This document shows, piece by piece, positions 1 to 8,873 of a stretch of DNA of 64,000 bases (positions are counted from its first letter, which is position 1; every line of letters starts with the position of its first letter). A model generated the notes under the pieces. The model searched no databases, was not told the DNA's origin, and saw only the letters and a list, made by a program, of their open reading frames with translations. The DNA comes from Aliivibrio sp. S3MY1 (GTDB taxonomy: Bacteria > Pseudomonadota > Gammaproteobacteria > Enterobacterales > Vibrionaceae). The stretch lies in assembly GCF_028765575.1 (NCBI RefSeq), contig NZ_JARACO010000001.1, positions 310,001 through 374,000 on the forward strand, given 5' to 3'. A program made the translations under genes and the position numbers.

Positions 1-96
1 CTACGCTAGAATTGCACTATCCCTGTTCTTAAGATTGGTGATCAAGTGATGGTTGGTTGGAATCAGAAGAATTTCGATAAAATGTATAACAGTTAA
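1..96 (+). pseudogene. 3' remnant of a glutaredoxin/thioredoxin-like gene
   Basis: Frame 1 ends at TAA 94-96. After an in-frame TAG at 7-9 it reads NCTIPVLKIGDQVMVGW followed by NQKNFDKMYNS. The pattern IPVLKIGD..MVGW resembles the cis-proline strand and C-terminal helix of small glutaredoxin/NrdH-like proteins (xVPVxxIGDxVxVGF). The TAG so close upstream means the frame is interrupted or shifted at the window edge, so it is listed as a remnant. Only 28 residues are visible. The family call is from pattern recognition and is tentative. Confidence 0.35.
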
Positions 97-116
97 TCGC
101 TCTATATCGAAGAATA

Positions 117-150
117 GTAAAAATGGAGCCTAATTGGCTCCATTTTTTTA
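117..150 (+). terminator. rho-independent terminator
   Basis: An 8-bp stem ATGGAGCC/GGCTCCAT with loop TAATT is followed by a run of seven T. It lies just after the stop at 94-96. A-rich sequence on the other side lets it also serve the minus-strand gene that ends at 171. Confidence 0.85.
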
Positions 151-170
151 TTCTTGAGATCTAGGCTTTA

Positions 171-608
171 TTATCCAAAGATCTTACTCCAAATACTTGG
201 ATTACGCTTTTTGTGGTATTCAACTCGTAGTTCGTCAACTTGCTCAAGGACCGCTTGTGCTTTCTCTAAATCACCCGCATCCAGCTCTGTTTTAACCAGA
301 GCAACAGAAACCGATAACTTATTAAACCCTTCTTGATACATGGCTTGTTTTTCTGGGGTGTATTCGCCCTGCTTTAACTGTTCAATGAGAGATTCTAGTT
401 TAGTCACAACTTGATTCATATCCTCAATAGAGGTCGCTCGCTCACCTAACTTATACTCTAATCTCATCTCTTTCATGACGGCTTTCATATCTACAGGTGC
501 GCTAACAACCATTGATTGATCACCAATCATATCCGTTGACTCTGCCGTTGTATTTGCAGCAACGCCCGCAGAAAAAGTCAGGGCTACAGTTAAAAATAAA
601 GTTTTCAT
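171..608 (-). CDS. cytochrome b562-family periplasmic protein
   Basis: The 145-residue protein starts with a Sec signal peptide (MKTLFLTVALTFSAGVAA) and continues as an all-helical domain. The C-terminal segment LEQVDELRVEYHKKR matches the end of cytochrome b562 (EQLKTTRNAYHQKYR in E. coli), including the His that ligates haem. Met residues in the first helix (VMKEMRLEYKL) could supply the axial Met ligand. There is no CXXCH, so haem, if bound, is non-covalent. The family folds as a four-helix bundle in the periplasm, and its electron partners are unknown. The following gene runs in the same direction about 100 bp upstream, with no clear operon link. Haem binding is inference. Confidence 0.65.
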   Translation of the reverse strand: MKTLFLTVALTFSAGVAANTTAESTDMIGDQSMVVSAPVDMKAVMKEMRLEYKLGERATSIEDMNQVVTKLESLIEQLKQGEYTPEKQAMYQEGFNKLSVSVALVKTELDAGDLEKAQAVLEQVDELRVEYHKKRNPSIWSKIFG

Positions 609-705
609 AATAATCCTTTAAATAAGCAAGAGAGGCAGTGTAATGTATTGCCTCTCATACTCACAGGGTTAATATGTTTCAATACCATAATGACCCATAT
701 TTTTA

Positions 706-1077
706 TTAATCAACAGTAATGCTATCTACATAAATAAGGTAATTATCTTCTTTATTTACTTCACCTTTCAGCGTCACTTTATCGTTTGGTTTGACTTGCA
801 AGCTTGGCATCTTATCACCGTCAATTTTGACATTTACTGTTCCTGTATCATCCTTAAATACATACACTTCTTTACCTACAGGCTCAACTAAATACCCTGA
901 AAGTAAAATTGGCGTATCTTCAATGACAGCACTGGCATTCAATACAGATTCTACTGTATTTATCCCATCAACAGGCTTTGAGAATTGATCCTGATAATTC
1001 GCGGTTTGATCGTTAGCCAATGCAAGAGTAGATGAACATGCTAATATAAGTGTAAATAAAACATTTCTCATTTTCAT
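706..1077 (-). CDS. YgiW/YdeI-family periplasmic OB-fold stress protein
   Basis: The 123-residue protein has a signal peptide ending near LALA-ND. It then shows the compact BOF (bacterial OB-fold) pattern: a lead-in VESVLNASAVIEDTPILLSG, the strand EVYVFKDDTGTVNVKIDGD, and KVTLKGEVNK with a final YLIYVDSITV. This is the NirD/YgiW/YdeI family. Its E. coli members respond to peroxide, cationic peptide or QseBC signalling and act in the periplasm. No histidine kinase or response regulator gene lies next to it here, so regulation cannot be assigned. Length fits the family (about 110-130 residues). Confidence 0.85.
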   Translation of the reverse strand: MKMRNVLFTLILACSSTLALANDQTANYQDQFSKPVDGINTVESVLNASAVIEDTPILLSGYLVEPVGKEVYVFKDDTGTVNVKIDGDKMPSLQVKPNDKVTLKGEVNKEDNYLIYVDSITVD

Positions 1078-1484
1078 AATTAAATACCGTTAATGTTATA
1101 TATGTAAAATTAAAACCACATTAACATTTATAACTCAACTTATTGACTTTATTAAATATGAGTTATAAATAGTTAGTAGTTCTAACATCCTCTATTTTTC
1201 ACATTACCCTTAGTTTAATTCCATATCAACTGTTTCTTTATTCTTATTAACTGTAGTCTATTTGAAGTAAAAAACACTATTTAATTAGCTTACTTTAAAT
1301 AACAAAATTGATATGTATGGCGTTTATAAAGTGCAAATAAAACAATATTGAAACCTTAAATAACCAGAGTTTAACTCATTGATATAAAGACCCTTAAAGC
1401 CTATTCTTCAGTAAATATTTATACTTTTAATTATAAAATTTAAGGAGTAGAGTCAAAATAACATTTTCAGCGAGAAGATATAAA
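1078..1484. other. 407-bp AT-rich intergenic region
   Basis: No open frame of note was seen on either strand. It must hold the promoter of the minus-strand YgiW-like gene (start 1077) and of the plus-strand small gene at 1485. An AAGGAG sits at about 1441-1446, some 40 bp before the ATG at 1485, with no good start codon after it. Confidence 0.5.
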
Positions 1485-1736
1485 ATGAAATTAGAAGACC
1501 AATTATTATTAGATCAAGTACTAGAATTAGAAGGTAAAGATTTAACCAAGTTAACTAAACAAGAAAAAGAAGTGTTTGATAAATTTGAGTCCAAAGCTCA
1601 TGAATTTGGTGTAACCATTGAAGTGGTAACAGAAGCACCTATTAATGATATTAAACAGGGAACGTCACCTTATACAATTAATAATATAACCACACAATTT
1701 CCAAATCAGATTATCATTAAACGCGTTTTAGATTAA
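1485..1736 (+). CDS. orphan small protein, 83 aa
   Basis: An 83-residue acidic/lysine-rich soluble protein, MKLEDQLLLDQVLELEGKD..., begins with a helical, charged N-terminal half. The second half is more strand-like (GVTIEVVTEAP, then SPYTINNITTQFPNQIIIKRVLD). There is no signal peptide, membrane segment or metal motif, and I do not recognise a family. The ribosome site before the ATG is weak (GAGAAG about 8 bp upstream). It lies between the YgiW-like gene and ybbP, facing ybbP. Codon use looks ordinary for this AT-rich genome, which supports it being real. Confidence 0.55.
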   Translation: MKLEDQLLLDQVLELEGKDLTKLTKQEKEVFDKFESKAHEFGVTIEVVTEAPINDIKQGTSPYTINNITTQFPNQIIIKRVLD

Positions 1737-1781
1737 CGTTATATAGTGCATAAGATTAATCTTAACAAATATCAAAGAGCC

Positions 1782-1817
1782 GATTGAAGGAATAATATAT
1801 ACCGTCTTCCTTCAATC
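1782..1817. terminator. 10-bp inverted repeat between convergent genes
   Basis: GATTGAAGGA (1782-1791) and TCCTTCAATC (1808-1817) are perfect complements with a 16-base loop. It lies between the stop at 1736 and the end of ybbP at 1847. There is no strong T run, so it is a weak or rho-assisted terminator candidate for both strands. Confidence 0.45.
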
Positions 1818-1846
1818 ATATTATTAAATTAACGAATGATAGCTGC

Positions 1847-4324
1847 TTACTTTAACGGTTTTAGTAACTGTTTTATCACACTTACTAAGCTCATAAATAC
1901 AATCATCATGGCGAGTAACGGCAGCACAATCCACATACCTACGTGCAATGTGGGTTCAAGTTTAAAGCCCCACTTCACTAAGCTAAATACGATGGATTCT
2001 GCTCCCATCACCGCAACAAAACCTGCGGCTAATGCCATTACCCCATACTCACACCATAACGTCTGACTAATGCGTTGACGACTTGCTCCAAGCGTTCGAT
2101 AAAGGGTAATTTCACGCTGACGTTGATACAGACTTAAACGCAGTAGAGTGAATATCAACAATACGCCACTCACCACACCCAAACCTGCCAATACACTCAA
2201 CGACCACGTAATTTGCGCGAGCATCGCTTGGATTTTTCCACCCATGGTTCTAAAATCCAACAAACTCACGGTTGGGTAATCACGAGCCAATTGATTCAAC
2301 AAGGAATTTTCATTGTCATCAACCTTAAAACTTACAAGCCAAGTTGCCGGTAAATCAGCAATAACATCGGAAGTAAATATAAAATAGAAGTTCGGTTTCA
2401 TGCTCTGCCAGTCAACAATTCGAATCGAATTAACTACCGCAGAAAAAGGCTGGCTGTTTACCGAGAAACTCAACGTATCGCCAATTTGAATATCCAAATC
2501 ATTCGCCACATCTTGCTCAACAGAGACTCCATTTTCTTTCGTCCATACACCTGCTGTGACTTGATTATGAACCGGCAACTCATCACGCCAAGTAAAGTTA
2601 ATCTCACGACGTAGTGCATCTGAGCCTTGTCCTTCGCCTTTCATTTTCTTTTTGGTGCTTTCCCCGTTAATTTCAGTTAACCGCCCACGAATAATTGGAT
2701 AACCATCCGATCTGTCTAGCTTTTCATTATCTAATGCTTGTAAGTATTCTTGTTGCTCGTAAGGGGCAATATTCATCGCAAATACATTCGGTGCATCTGG
2801 TGGAAGCGTTTGTTGCCAATCGCCCAATAAATCGGTTCTTACTAACCAGATCACGGCAACTAACATCAATGAACCCGACAATGCGGCTAATTGCATCATG
2901 CTGTTTTTTGGAGAACGTTTAATGCGACTAAGCGCTAGGGTCATCGCCGCCCCCCATTTAAAGCGTCCAAACAGATGTACTAAGCCATAGCTAATACCAG
3001 CCAGTAAAACAAACAGCACCACTAAGCCAACTGATACCATCCAAACTAGGCTGTTATTTCCGTACATAAATAAGAAAGCGACTACTGGAACTGCAATTAA
3101 CCATAAGCCTTTTTTAGACGATGCGGTCATTTGAGATTGAAGTACCGCTATCGCAGGAGTGTCTAATAAACGCAATAGCGGGATGCCTAAAGCCGGTAAG
3201 CCGATAAACAGCGCCACAACCGAGCCAAACGCAAATGGCTGCCAACCGTAACTTGGTAAGTCTTCTGGTAAAATTCCTGCCAGTGGGATACGCAGTAACA
3301 ACTCTAACCCAAGACCGATCAATGAACCTGCAATTACGCCAGTAAAGAACATCAAACCTACTTGGCTTAATAACCACCGTTTCAACCACTGCTTACTTGC
3401 ACCCATGCTTTTTAACATGGCAACCGTATTAGCACGACTGGTCGCATAATGCTGACACGTTAATACCAAGGTGACGGATGCCATTAATATCACCATCAAG
3501 ATAGTCAGTGACAAATACTGTTTGGCTTTTTGCATTAGATCAGCGGTTCGACCTTGAGTCTCTTCGCTTATCCAACGCTCTCCTGCTTGCAATTCATAAT
3601 CACTTTGCAATAACGATATCGCACTATCATTACCTTTAAATAAAGTGCGATATTGAACTCGACTGCCAAGCTGAATAGCACCGGTTTTATCTAAATCTGC
3701 CTGATGAATAAACACACTTGGCATGGTTCTAAATGGGTTAAACGCTAACTCTGGCTCTGATTCAATCACGCCACTGATTGGCAGTTCAGCATCACCAATG
3801 GCAATAACATCACCAATATTGAGTTCAAGTAATGATAAAAGGCGATCAGCTATCCACGCTTCTCCCGGTTTAACTTGGCTATGGATTTGGTTATCAGCCC
3901 CGTTTAATAAGAGCTCACCGCGAAGTGGGTAATTACTTTCTACCGATTTCACACTCACTAACTGCATTCCTGAATCACTGAATGCCATGGTTTGAAAACG
4001 CACTTGAGAGGATAACGTCACATCCTGCTCTTGCGCTTGTTGTAAGATCAATTCAGGGATTGGATTGGCTGAACTGAATACCAGATCCGCCGCCATCATG
4101 GAGCGACCTTGATCTGTCATGACTTTTTCTACTCGAATCGCCAATGCAGACAAGGCGACAACACAAGCAACGATCAAGGTTAATGCAGCCATTACAGGCC
4201 ACAACTGTCCTTGCCAGATCTCACGCCAACTCCAACGTAATATCATTTTGTTGCCAGACGCTCGATTTTTCCCCGAAGACTTTCTATTTCGAGAAGAGCT
4301 TGGCGCTAATGATTTTTCCTTCAT
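1847..4324 (-). CDS. ybbP: FtsX-like ABC transporter permease YbbP
   Basis: An 825-residue inner membrane protein with the YbbP layout. A membrane segment near residue 40 is followed by a long periplasmic domain (about 65-255) and three central helices in an FtsX block starting LTILMVILMASVTLVL. More helices and a second periplasmic domain (about 480-690) lead to a C-terminal FtsX block containing YRTLGASRQRISQTL. E. coli YbbP is about 800 residues. The start lies one base past the ybbA stop, so the two are translationally coupled. The pair is thought to export or extract a hydrophobic substrate, and the true substrate is unknown. The divergent tesA partner is the same as in E. coli. Confidence 0.92.
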   Translation of the reverse strand: MKEKSLAPSSSRNRKSSGKNRASGNKMILRWSWREIWQGQLWPVMAALTLIVACVVALSALAIRVEKVMTDQGRSMMAADLVFSSANPIPELILQQAQEQDVTLSSQVRFQTMAFSDSGMQLVSVKSVESNYPLRGELLLNGADNQIHSQVKPGEAWIADRLLSLLELNIGDVIAIGDAELPISGVIESEPELAFNPFRTMPSVFIHQADLDKTGAIQLGSRVQYRTLFKGNDSAISLLQSDYELQAGERWISEETQGRTADLMQKAKQYLSLTILMVILMASVTLVLTCQHYATSRANTVAMLKSMGASKQWLKRWLLSQVGLMFFTGVIAGSLIGLGLELLLRIPLAGILPEDLPSYGWQPFAFGSVVALFIGLPALGIPLLRLLDTPAIAVLQSQMTASSKKGLWLIAVPVVAFLFMYGNNSLVWMVSVGLVVLFVLLAGISYGLVHLFGRFKWGAAMTLALSRIKRSPKNSMMQLAALSGSLMLVAVIWLVRTDLLGDWQQTLPPDAPNVFAMNIAPYEQQEYLQALDNEKLDRSDGYPIIRGRLTEINGESTKKKMKGEGQGSDALRREINFTWRDELPVHNQVTAGVWTKENGVSVEQDVANDLDIQIGDTLSFSVNSQPFSAVVNSIRIVDWQSMKPNFYFIFTSDVIADLPATWLVSFKVDDNENSLLNQLARDYPTVSLLDFRTMGGKIQAMLAQITWSLSVLAGLGVVSGVLLIFTLLRLSLYQRQREITLYRTLGASRQRISQTLWCEYGVMALAAGFVAVMGAESIVFSLVKWGFKLEPTLHVGMWIVLPLLAMMIVFMSLVSVIKQLLKPLK

Positions 4325-4325
4325 T

Positions 4326-5003
4326 TCACTTCACCTCTTCGTGGATCTGTCCTGCATTGATGGTAAGTGTTCGCTCACATCGCTCTGCCAATTTGGGATC
4401 ATGAGTGATAAGAACCAATGTGGTGCCATGTTTTTGGTTCATCTCAAATAAGAGTTCAATAATATGTTCCGCAGTGGATTGATCTAAGTTACCTGTTGGT
4501 TCATCTGCAAAAAGAATACGAGGCTGAGTCATGAACGCTCGCGCTAATGCCACACGTTGCTGCTCTCCACCTGAAAGTTGAGAGGGAAGATGTGTTTCTC
4601 TCCCTGCAAGGCCAACGGAGTCTAACAACTGTTTTGCTTTTGCTATATCTTCCCCCTCACCACGTAAAATCGCAGGTAAGGTGACATTTTCAAGCGCAGT
4701 TAAAGAAGGGATAAGTAAGAAGCTTTGAAAAACAAAACCAATCGATTCACTGCGTATTTGAGCACGAGCCTCATCATCCAATTGAGATAAACTTTGCCCT
4801 AATAATTCAATATCCCCAGACGTTGGAGTGTCTAATCCAGCAAGCAAGGTCATTAAGGTTGATTTACCGGCACCAGAAGTTCCCACAATCGCTACGCTTT
4901 GTCCTGATTGAACCTCAAAAGAGATGTCTTTTAAAATGATGAGTTCTGCATCATTTGAGATCACTGATTTTCCTACTGAACTCACTTTTATGGCTGTGGT
5001 CAT
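4326..5003 (-). CDS. ybbA: ABC transporter ATP-binding protein YbbA
   Basis: A 225-residue ATPase of the LolD/MacB type. The Walker A is GTSGAGKST (about 41-49), the signature LSGGEQQRVALARAF and the Walker B ILFADEPTGNLD, followed by the switch histidine in LVLITHD. It energises the YbbP permease encoded immediately downstream. Its start is 174 bp from the divergent tesA start, the conserved ybbAP/tesA arrangement of enteric bacteria. All catalytic motifs are intact. Confidence 0.93.
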   Translation of the reverse strand: MTTAIKVSSVGKSVISNDAELIILKDISFEVQSGQSVAIVGTSGAGKSTLMTLLAGLDTPTSGDIELLGQSLSQLDDEARAQIRSESIGFVFQSFLLIPSLTALENVTLPAILRGEGEDIAKAKQLLDSVGLAGRETHLPSQLSGGEQQRVALARAFMTQPRILFADEPTGNLDQSTAEHIIELLFEMNQKHGTTLVLITHDPKLAERCERTLTINAGQIHEEVK

Positions 5004-5177
5004 TGTCCTTTCCTTTTGAAGTCGTTCTTACTATCTAGGTTCTTATGCTATTACGCGTATTTTATACCCAATAGACTCGTGATCATCAATTTCCTTTACA
5101 CTTCTTTAACTGTTCCTTATACGTCGGTATCCCTATTTCTGTTATTCTATTGCGACTCGATTAATTAAAGGTTGAAC

Positions 5178-5795
5178 ATGCGTAAAATCCTCACTCTTTT
5201 GATTGCTCTACTGAGCAGTCAATTATTTATTGTTAAGCAAGCCTATAGCGAAACCTTACTTATCCTTGGTGATAGTTTAAGCGCTGGCTATAACATGCCA
5301 ATTGAGCAAAGTTGGCCTTCACTGCTGCCTCTACAACTAGAGAAACGAGATAAAATAACCAAGGTTGTTAATGGCAGTATTTCAGGTGATACAACAGGAA
5401 ATGGGTTAGATCGATTACCCACCCTTCTGAAACAGCATCAGCCTAACTACGTCCTTATCGAATTGGGCGCTAATGATGGATTGAGAGGTTTTCCGCCACA
5501 AAGAATTAGCGCGAATTTAGAGAGTATGTTTACTCAAATTACCGCTGCCAATGCAAAACCGTTACTCATGCAAATTCAAGTGCCACCTAACTATGGAAAA
5601 CGCTATAGCCAAGCATTTGGATCACTCTACCCCGCATTAAGTGAGAAACATAACATTCCTCTTCTGCCCTTTTTCTTAGAAGAAGTGATCATAAAACCAG
5701 AGTGGATGATGAAGGATGGGCTGCACCCAAAACCTGAAGCGCAACTATGGATTGCTGAGTTTATGGCAAAAGAGCTCTTACCATATTTGAAGTAA
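5178..5795 (+). CDS. tesA: multifunctional acyl-CoA thioesterase I/protease I/lysophospholipase L1
   Basis: An SGNH-hydrolase of 205 residues with a Sec signal peptide (MRKILTLLIALLSSQLFIVKQAYS). It has the block I nucleophile motif LGDSLSAGYNMP, Gly in block II, the GANDGLRG block III and DGLHPKPE in block V, giving the Ser-Asp-His triad. The enzyme cleaves acyl-CoA and lysophospholipids in the periplasm. I start at ATG 5178, six bases after AAAGG. A TTG at 5172 is also in frame but abuts the ribosome site. It is divergent from ybbA. Confidence 0.93.
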   Translation: MRKILTLLIALLSSQLFIVKQAYSETLLILGDSLSAGYNMPIEQSWPSLLPLQLEKRDKITKVVNGSISGDTTGNGLDRLPTLLKQHQPNYVLIELGANDGLRGFPPQRISANLESMFTQITAANAKPLLMQIQVPPNYGKRYSQAFGSLYPALSEKHNIPLLPFFLEEVIIKPEWMMKDGLHPKPEAQLWIAEFMAKELLPYLK

Positions 5796-5802
5796 TATAA
5801 AC

Positions 5803-5838
5803 ATAAAAAAACCGGTATATAAATATCCGGTTTTTTAT
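5803..5838. terminator. bidirectional rho-independent terminator
   Basis: AAAAAACCGG and CCGGTTTTTT flank a loop TATATAAATAT. The stem lies between the convergent tesA and maoP ends, and A and T runs on each side serve both strands. Confidence 0.85.
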
Positions 5839-5856
5839 TGATACTTGAAAAATTAT

Positions 5857-6195
5857 TTAATCAAGATCGTTTGATGGCGAGTCATCGTTGTCATCAGATC
5901 TATCTGCTGACGAACGTTGAGTGCTACATAATGTATAGAATTTTGGTTTAAAATTGATCTTGTTTTGATATTTAAGCCAACATTGAGCAAATTCAGAGAT
6001 CTCCGTAGGTTGATCCTTTACCTGTTCAACAAAACGGTGCTCTGCATCAGATTCAGGCACAAACACACCATTTAGCAAAGATTGCATGGTGCGACCGTAC
6101 GTTTCTAAAATAGTCGCTTCACGAATTGTAAAACCACTACGGCTAAAACCTCTTTTGAAGTTTTTATCATCATAAAATTTCGCTGTTATTCTCAC
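5857..6195 (-). CDS. maoP: macrodomain Ori organisation protein MaoP
   Basis: The conserved core FYDDKNFKRGFSRSGFTIRE and the late block CWLKYQNKINFKPKFYTL align by eye with E. coli MaoP/YifE ([20 protein letters not shown] and WSKYMTRIKRPKRFHTL). The tail is acidic and low-complexity (DRSDDNDDSPSNDLD). MaoP acts with a DNA site, maoS, to organise the Ori macrodomain in E. coli. I prefer the GTG at 6195, with AAGAAG six bases upstream. A longer GTG start at 6216 (119 aa) has no visible ribosome site. It is divergent from hdfR, as in E. coli. Confidence 0.85.
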   Translation of the reverse strand: MRITAKFYDDKNFKRGFSRSGFTIREATILETYGRTMQSLLNGVFVPESDAEHRFVEQVKDQPTEISEFAQCWLKYQNKINFKPKFYTLCSTQRSSADRSDDNDDSPSNDLD

Positions 6196-6317
6196 TTGAT
6201 GCTTCTTTATAACCACAGAAAACGTATATGTAATTCAGAGTGAGCGCCTTGTAAAACAAAAAATATTAGCGCTTTCAATTAAAATATTTTATTGTGGCTA
6301 ATATCACCATCAAAGAG

Positions 6318-7187
6318 ATGAATACCTTGGATACTGATCTGCTTAAAACCTTCTTAGAAGTCACAAAAACTCGCCATTTTGGGCGTGCTGCAGAGCATTT
6401 ATTTCTCACACAGTCTGCCGTGAGTTTCCGTGTTCGCCAATTGGAGTCACAATTAGGAAACCCATTATTCACTCGTCAACGTCATAATGTTCAATTGACT
6501 GCAGCTGGAGAACGATTGTTACCCTATGCTGAGGCTATTTTACAAACGTGGGGGCGAGCTAAGCAAGATGTCGCGCTTACCGAAGATTATAACTCCCAAG
6601 TAACTATTGGTGCGAGTGCTCTCATTTGGGAGTTCGATGGTATTTCTAATTGGATCAACAGTATTTACGATACCGTTCAAGGATTAGCTCTACGTTTAGA
6701 ATCTATTCCTAGACAAGAGCTCGCTAAATCATTACTCGATAAAAGTGTCGATCTATTTATTACTAGTGAGCCCCCAAAAATAGATGGTATTCGAGTATGC
6801 AAAATTCGTAATTATCAATTGCAACTGGTCTCTAACCAAGCTCATAGCACAATAAGCAGCATTCAACCTTTACCTTTGGTGTATTTAGATTGGGGTGCAC
6901 GTTTTTCTATTCAACATAGCAAGATAAATGAATTACAAAAAACACCCATTCTGCACACTCACTCATCGAGAATGGCTTTGGATTACTTAATAACACACCC
7001 AAGTGTTGGTTACTTACCTGCACCAGTTATTAATCAAAGTGTCGATAATGGCGATCTTTATGTAATTGAAGACGCACCAGTGATGGAACAAGCGCTATAT
7101 TTAGTGTGGCAAGAAAAAAGTGATAAAGCTGAACTTATCGAACAAATTACGGCAATTGACCCCAATATGGTCACAAAAAGCGTCTAA
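6318..7187 (+). CDS. hdfR: LysR-family regulator HdfR
   Basis: The N-terminus LDTDLLKTFLEVTKTRHFGR and the helix-turn-helix stretch AAEHLFLTQSAVSFRVRQLE match E. coli HdfR closely. Like HdfR, it has an atypically short LysR effector domain with IGASALIWE. E. coli HdfR represses flhDC and activates gltBD, and whether this holds here is unknown. The start is uncertain. ATG 6318 has AAAGAG only a base or two away. TTG 6327 has better spacing and matches the E. coli N-terminus (MDTELLKTF). It is divergent from maoP over roughly 100-130 bp. Confidence 0.88.
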   Translation: MNTLDTDLLKTFLEVTKTRHFGRAAEHLFLTQSAVSFRVRQLESQLGNPLFTRQRHNVQLTAAGERLLPYAEAILQTWGRAKQDVALTEDYNSQVTIGASALIWEFDGISNWINSIYDTVQGLALRLESIPRQELAKSLLDKSVDLFITSEPPKIDGIRVCKIRNYQLQLVSNQAHSTISSIQPLPLVYLDWGARFSIQHSKINELQKTPILHTHSSRMALDYLITHPSVGYLPAPVINQSVDNGDLYVIEDAPVMEQALYLVWQEKSDKAELIEQITAIDPNMVTKSV

Positions 7188-7218
7188 CTTGTTCAGATTA
7201 AGTATAGTAACAAGCTTG

Positions 7219-7245
7219 AGGGCTCTACTGAGTCCTTAATTTTAT
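7219..7245 (+). terminator. weak terminator after hdfR
   Basis: AGGGCTC/GAGTCCT forms an imperfect 7-bp stem with loop TACT followed by TAATTTTAT. It is 30 bp past the hdfR stop. Confidence 0.5.
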
Positions 7246-7350
7246 CTATAACTTAGGTAAATCATTGTATTAAAGGGTTTAATAAACGCTTTCTAGTTAC
7301 TATAATCACAGATTACTTTTAAATCCTGCTTCCATCCACGGAGTACGACA

Positions 7351-8700
7351 TTGAACGAACATCAAGATTTATCATTCCAACTCGAAACGCTATTCAATGC
7401 CGACGACCAACAGCAACAAATACGCTTACTGAGTGAATTTGTAGAACACGGGCTAGATACCGGCTCTATTGCCCGTATTTTAGAGTCTTTTCCAGTTGAT
7501 GACCGTGTGCAATTATGGCGTCACCTGCCATTAGAGATGCACATTGAAGTATTAACTGAAATGCGTGCTGATGCTCGTGTAGCAATTCTAGAAGAACTGT
7601 CAGATGCAGAGTTAAACTTCACCTTAGCTAAACTGGATAACTTATCGTTAATTGAGTGGGCGGAGTCTCTCCCTGACGATATTTTCAGTCTTGCTTTACA
7701 GCTTATTAGCCGTGATGAGTTAGACTTGTATGACGATGCAAAACAATACGACGATGACGAAGTTGGTCATTGGGCTGACCGTAAAATTGCAACGCTGCCT
7801 TTTAACGTCAGCGTAGGTCGAGCTAAAAAACTGTTAAAAACCAATTTATTTCAATCACACCAATACATGCACTTGATTAATCGAGCGCATAAATTTCACG
7901 GTATTGTGCAATACACGGATATTTTAACCGCTGATGATTCTGTTAAAATTAATACGTTAAAACTAGAAGATTGTTTAGTACTGAATGTTCACCAACCATT
8001 AAGTGAAAGTATTGAAGCTATTGAACACTCAGCCGTACCAAGCGTCGCAATTGTTGATGATGAAAATATTTTAATCGGTCAATTAGATTGGCAGTTTGCG
8101 ATTAATACTCAACGTGAAATTTACGAAACTCGCTTAATGGCCGGTACAGGTATGGATGAAGGGGATGATTTATTCTCCCCTATCATTAAAAGTTCAAAAA
8201 AGCGTGGCGTTTGGCTTGGTATTAATTTACTCACCGCTATCTTAGCTTCTGTAACCATTGGCTTATTTGAAGATGTGATCACCCAAGTAGTTGCGCTTGC
8301 AGTGTTAATGCCGATTGTGGCTTCTATGGGTGGTATTGCTGGTAGCCAAACATTAACCTTAATGGTTCGTGCAATGGCACTGAATCAAATCACCCCAGGT
8401 AACCGTTTTGCATTATTAAAAAATGAATTGGGAATTGGTTCAATCAACGGTTTGTTATGGTCATTAATCATAGGTGGTCTTGCTGGTGCTTGGTTCCAAT
8501 CGTTCGCGTTAGGTGCCACAATTTCACTCGCGATCATCGTAAATATTATTACCGCGGCTCTGTTTGGCGTTCTTATTCCTATCACCTTAGATAAGTTTAA
8601 GTTAGATCCTGCGCTTGCAGGCTCTGTTATTTTAACTACCGTGACCGATGTGGTCGGTTTCTTTGCTTTCTTAGGAACAGCAAGCTTGGTGATGATGTAA
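7351..8700 (+). CDS. mgtE: magnesium transporter MgtE
   Basis: The 449-residue protein has an MgtE N-terminal helical domain (about 20-125; DRVQLWRHLPLEMHIEVLTEM) and a CBS pair (about 130-255; NVHQPLSESIEAIEHSAVPS). The five-helix membrane domain starts RGVWLGINLLTAILAS and carries the pore signature LMPIVASMGGIAGSQTLTL. It forms a dimeric Mg2+ channel in the inner membrane, and Mg2+ bound to the N and CBS domains closes it in characterised members. The start is TTG 7351 with GGAG nine bases upstream, and no better ATG lies nearby. No M-box riboswitch was recognised in the 160-bp leader. Confidence 0.93.
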   Translation: MNEHQDLSFQLETLFNADDQQQQIRLLSEFVEHGLDTGSIARILESFPVDDRVQLWRHLPLEMHIEVLTEMRADARVAILEELSDAELNFTLAKLDNLSLIEWAESLPDDIFSLALQLISRDELDLYDDAKQYDDDEVGHWADRKIATLPFNVSVGRAKKLLKTNLFQSHQYMHLINRAHKFHGIVQYTDILTADDSVKINTLKLEDCLVLNVHQPLSESIEAIEHSAVPSVAIVDDENILIGQLDWQFAINTQREIYETRLMAGTGMDEGDDLFSPIIKSSKKRGVWLGINLLTAILASVTIGLFEDVITQVVALAVLMPIVASMGGIAGSQTLTLMVRAMALNQITPGNRFALLKNELGIGSINGLLWSLIIGGLAGAWFQSFALGATISLAIIVNIITAALFGVLIPITLDKFKLDPALAGSVILTTVTDVVGFFAFLGTASLVMM

Positions 8701-8731
8701 ACGCAAGATCGTAACAATAACCCAATAAATA

Positions 8732-8767
8732 AACACTGAGTCATCCCTTTGGCTCAGTGTTCTTTTA
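8732..8767 (+). terminator. rho-independent terminator after mgtE
   Basis: AACACTGAG/CTCAGTGTT with a 12-base loop is followed by TCTTTTATT. It begins about 33 bp downstream of the mgtE stop. Confidence 0.85.
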
Positions 8768-8873
8768 TTAACCGTTCAAATTGACTCATTAGCTTTCAAT
8801 GCACCAATAAAAAAAAGGGATTATGTGCGGATACATTTATCACGCATTCCCCCCTATATTCAAAGGAAAAATC

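Noticed and set aside
7188-7350. Magnesium (M-box) riboswitch before mgtE
   Set aside because: The 160-bp leader shows only the hdfR terminator-like stem; no M-box-like conserved core was recognisable.
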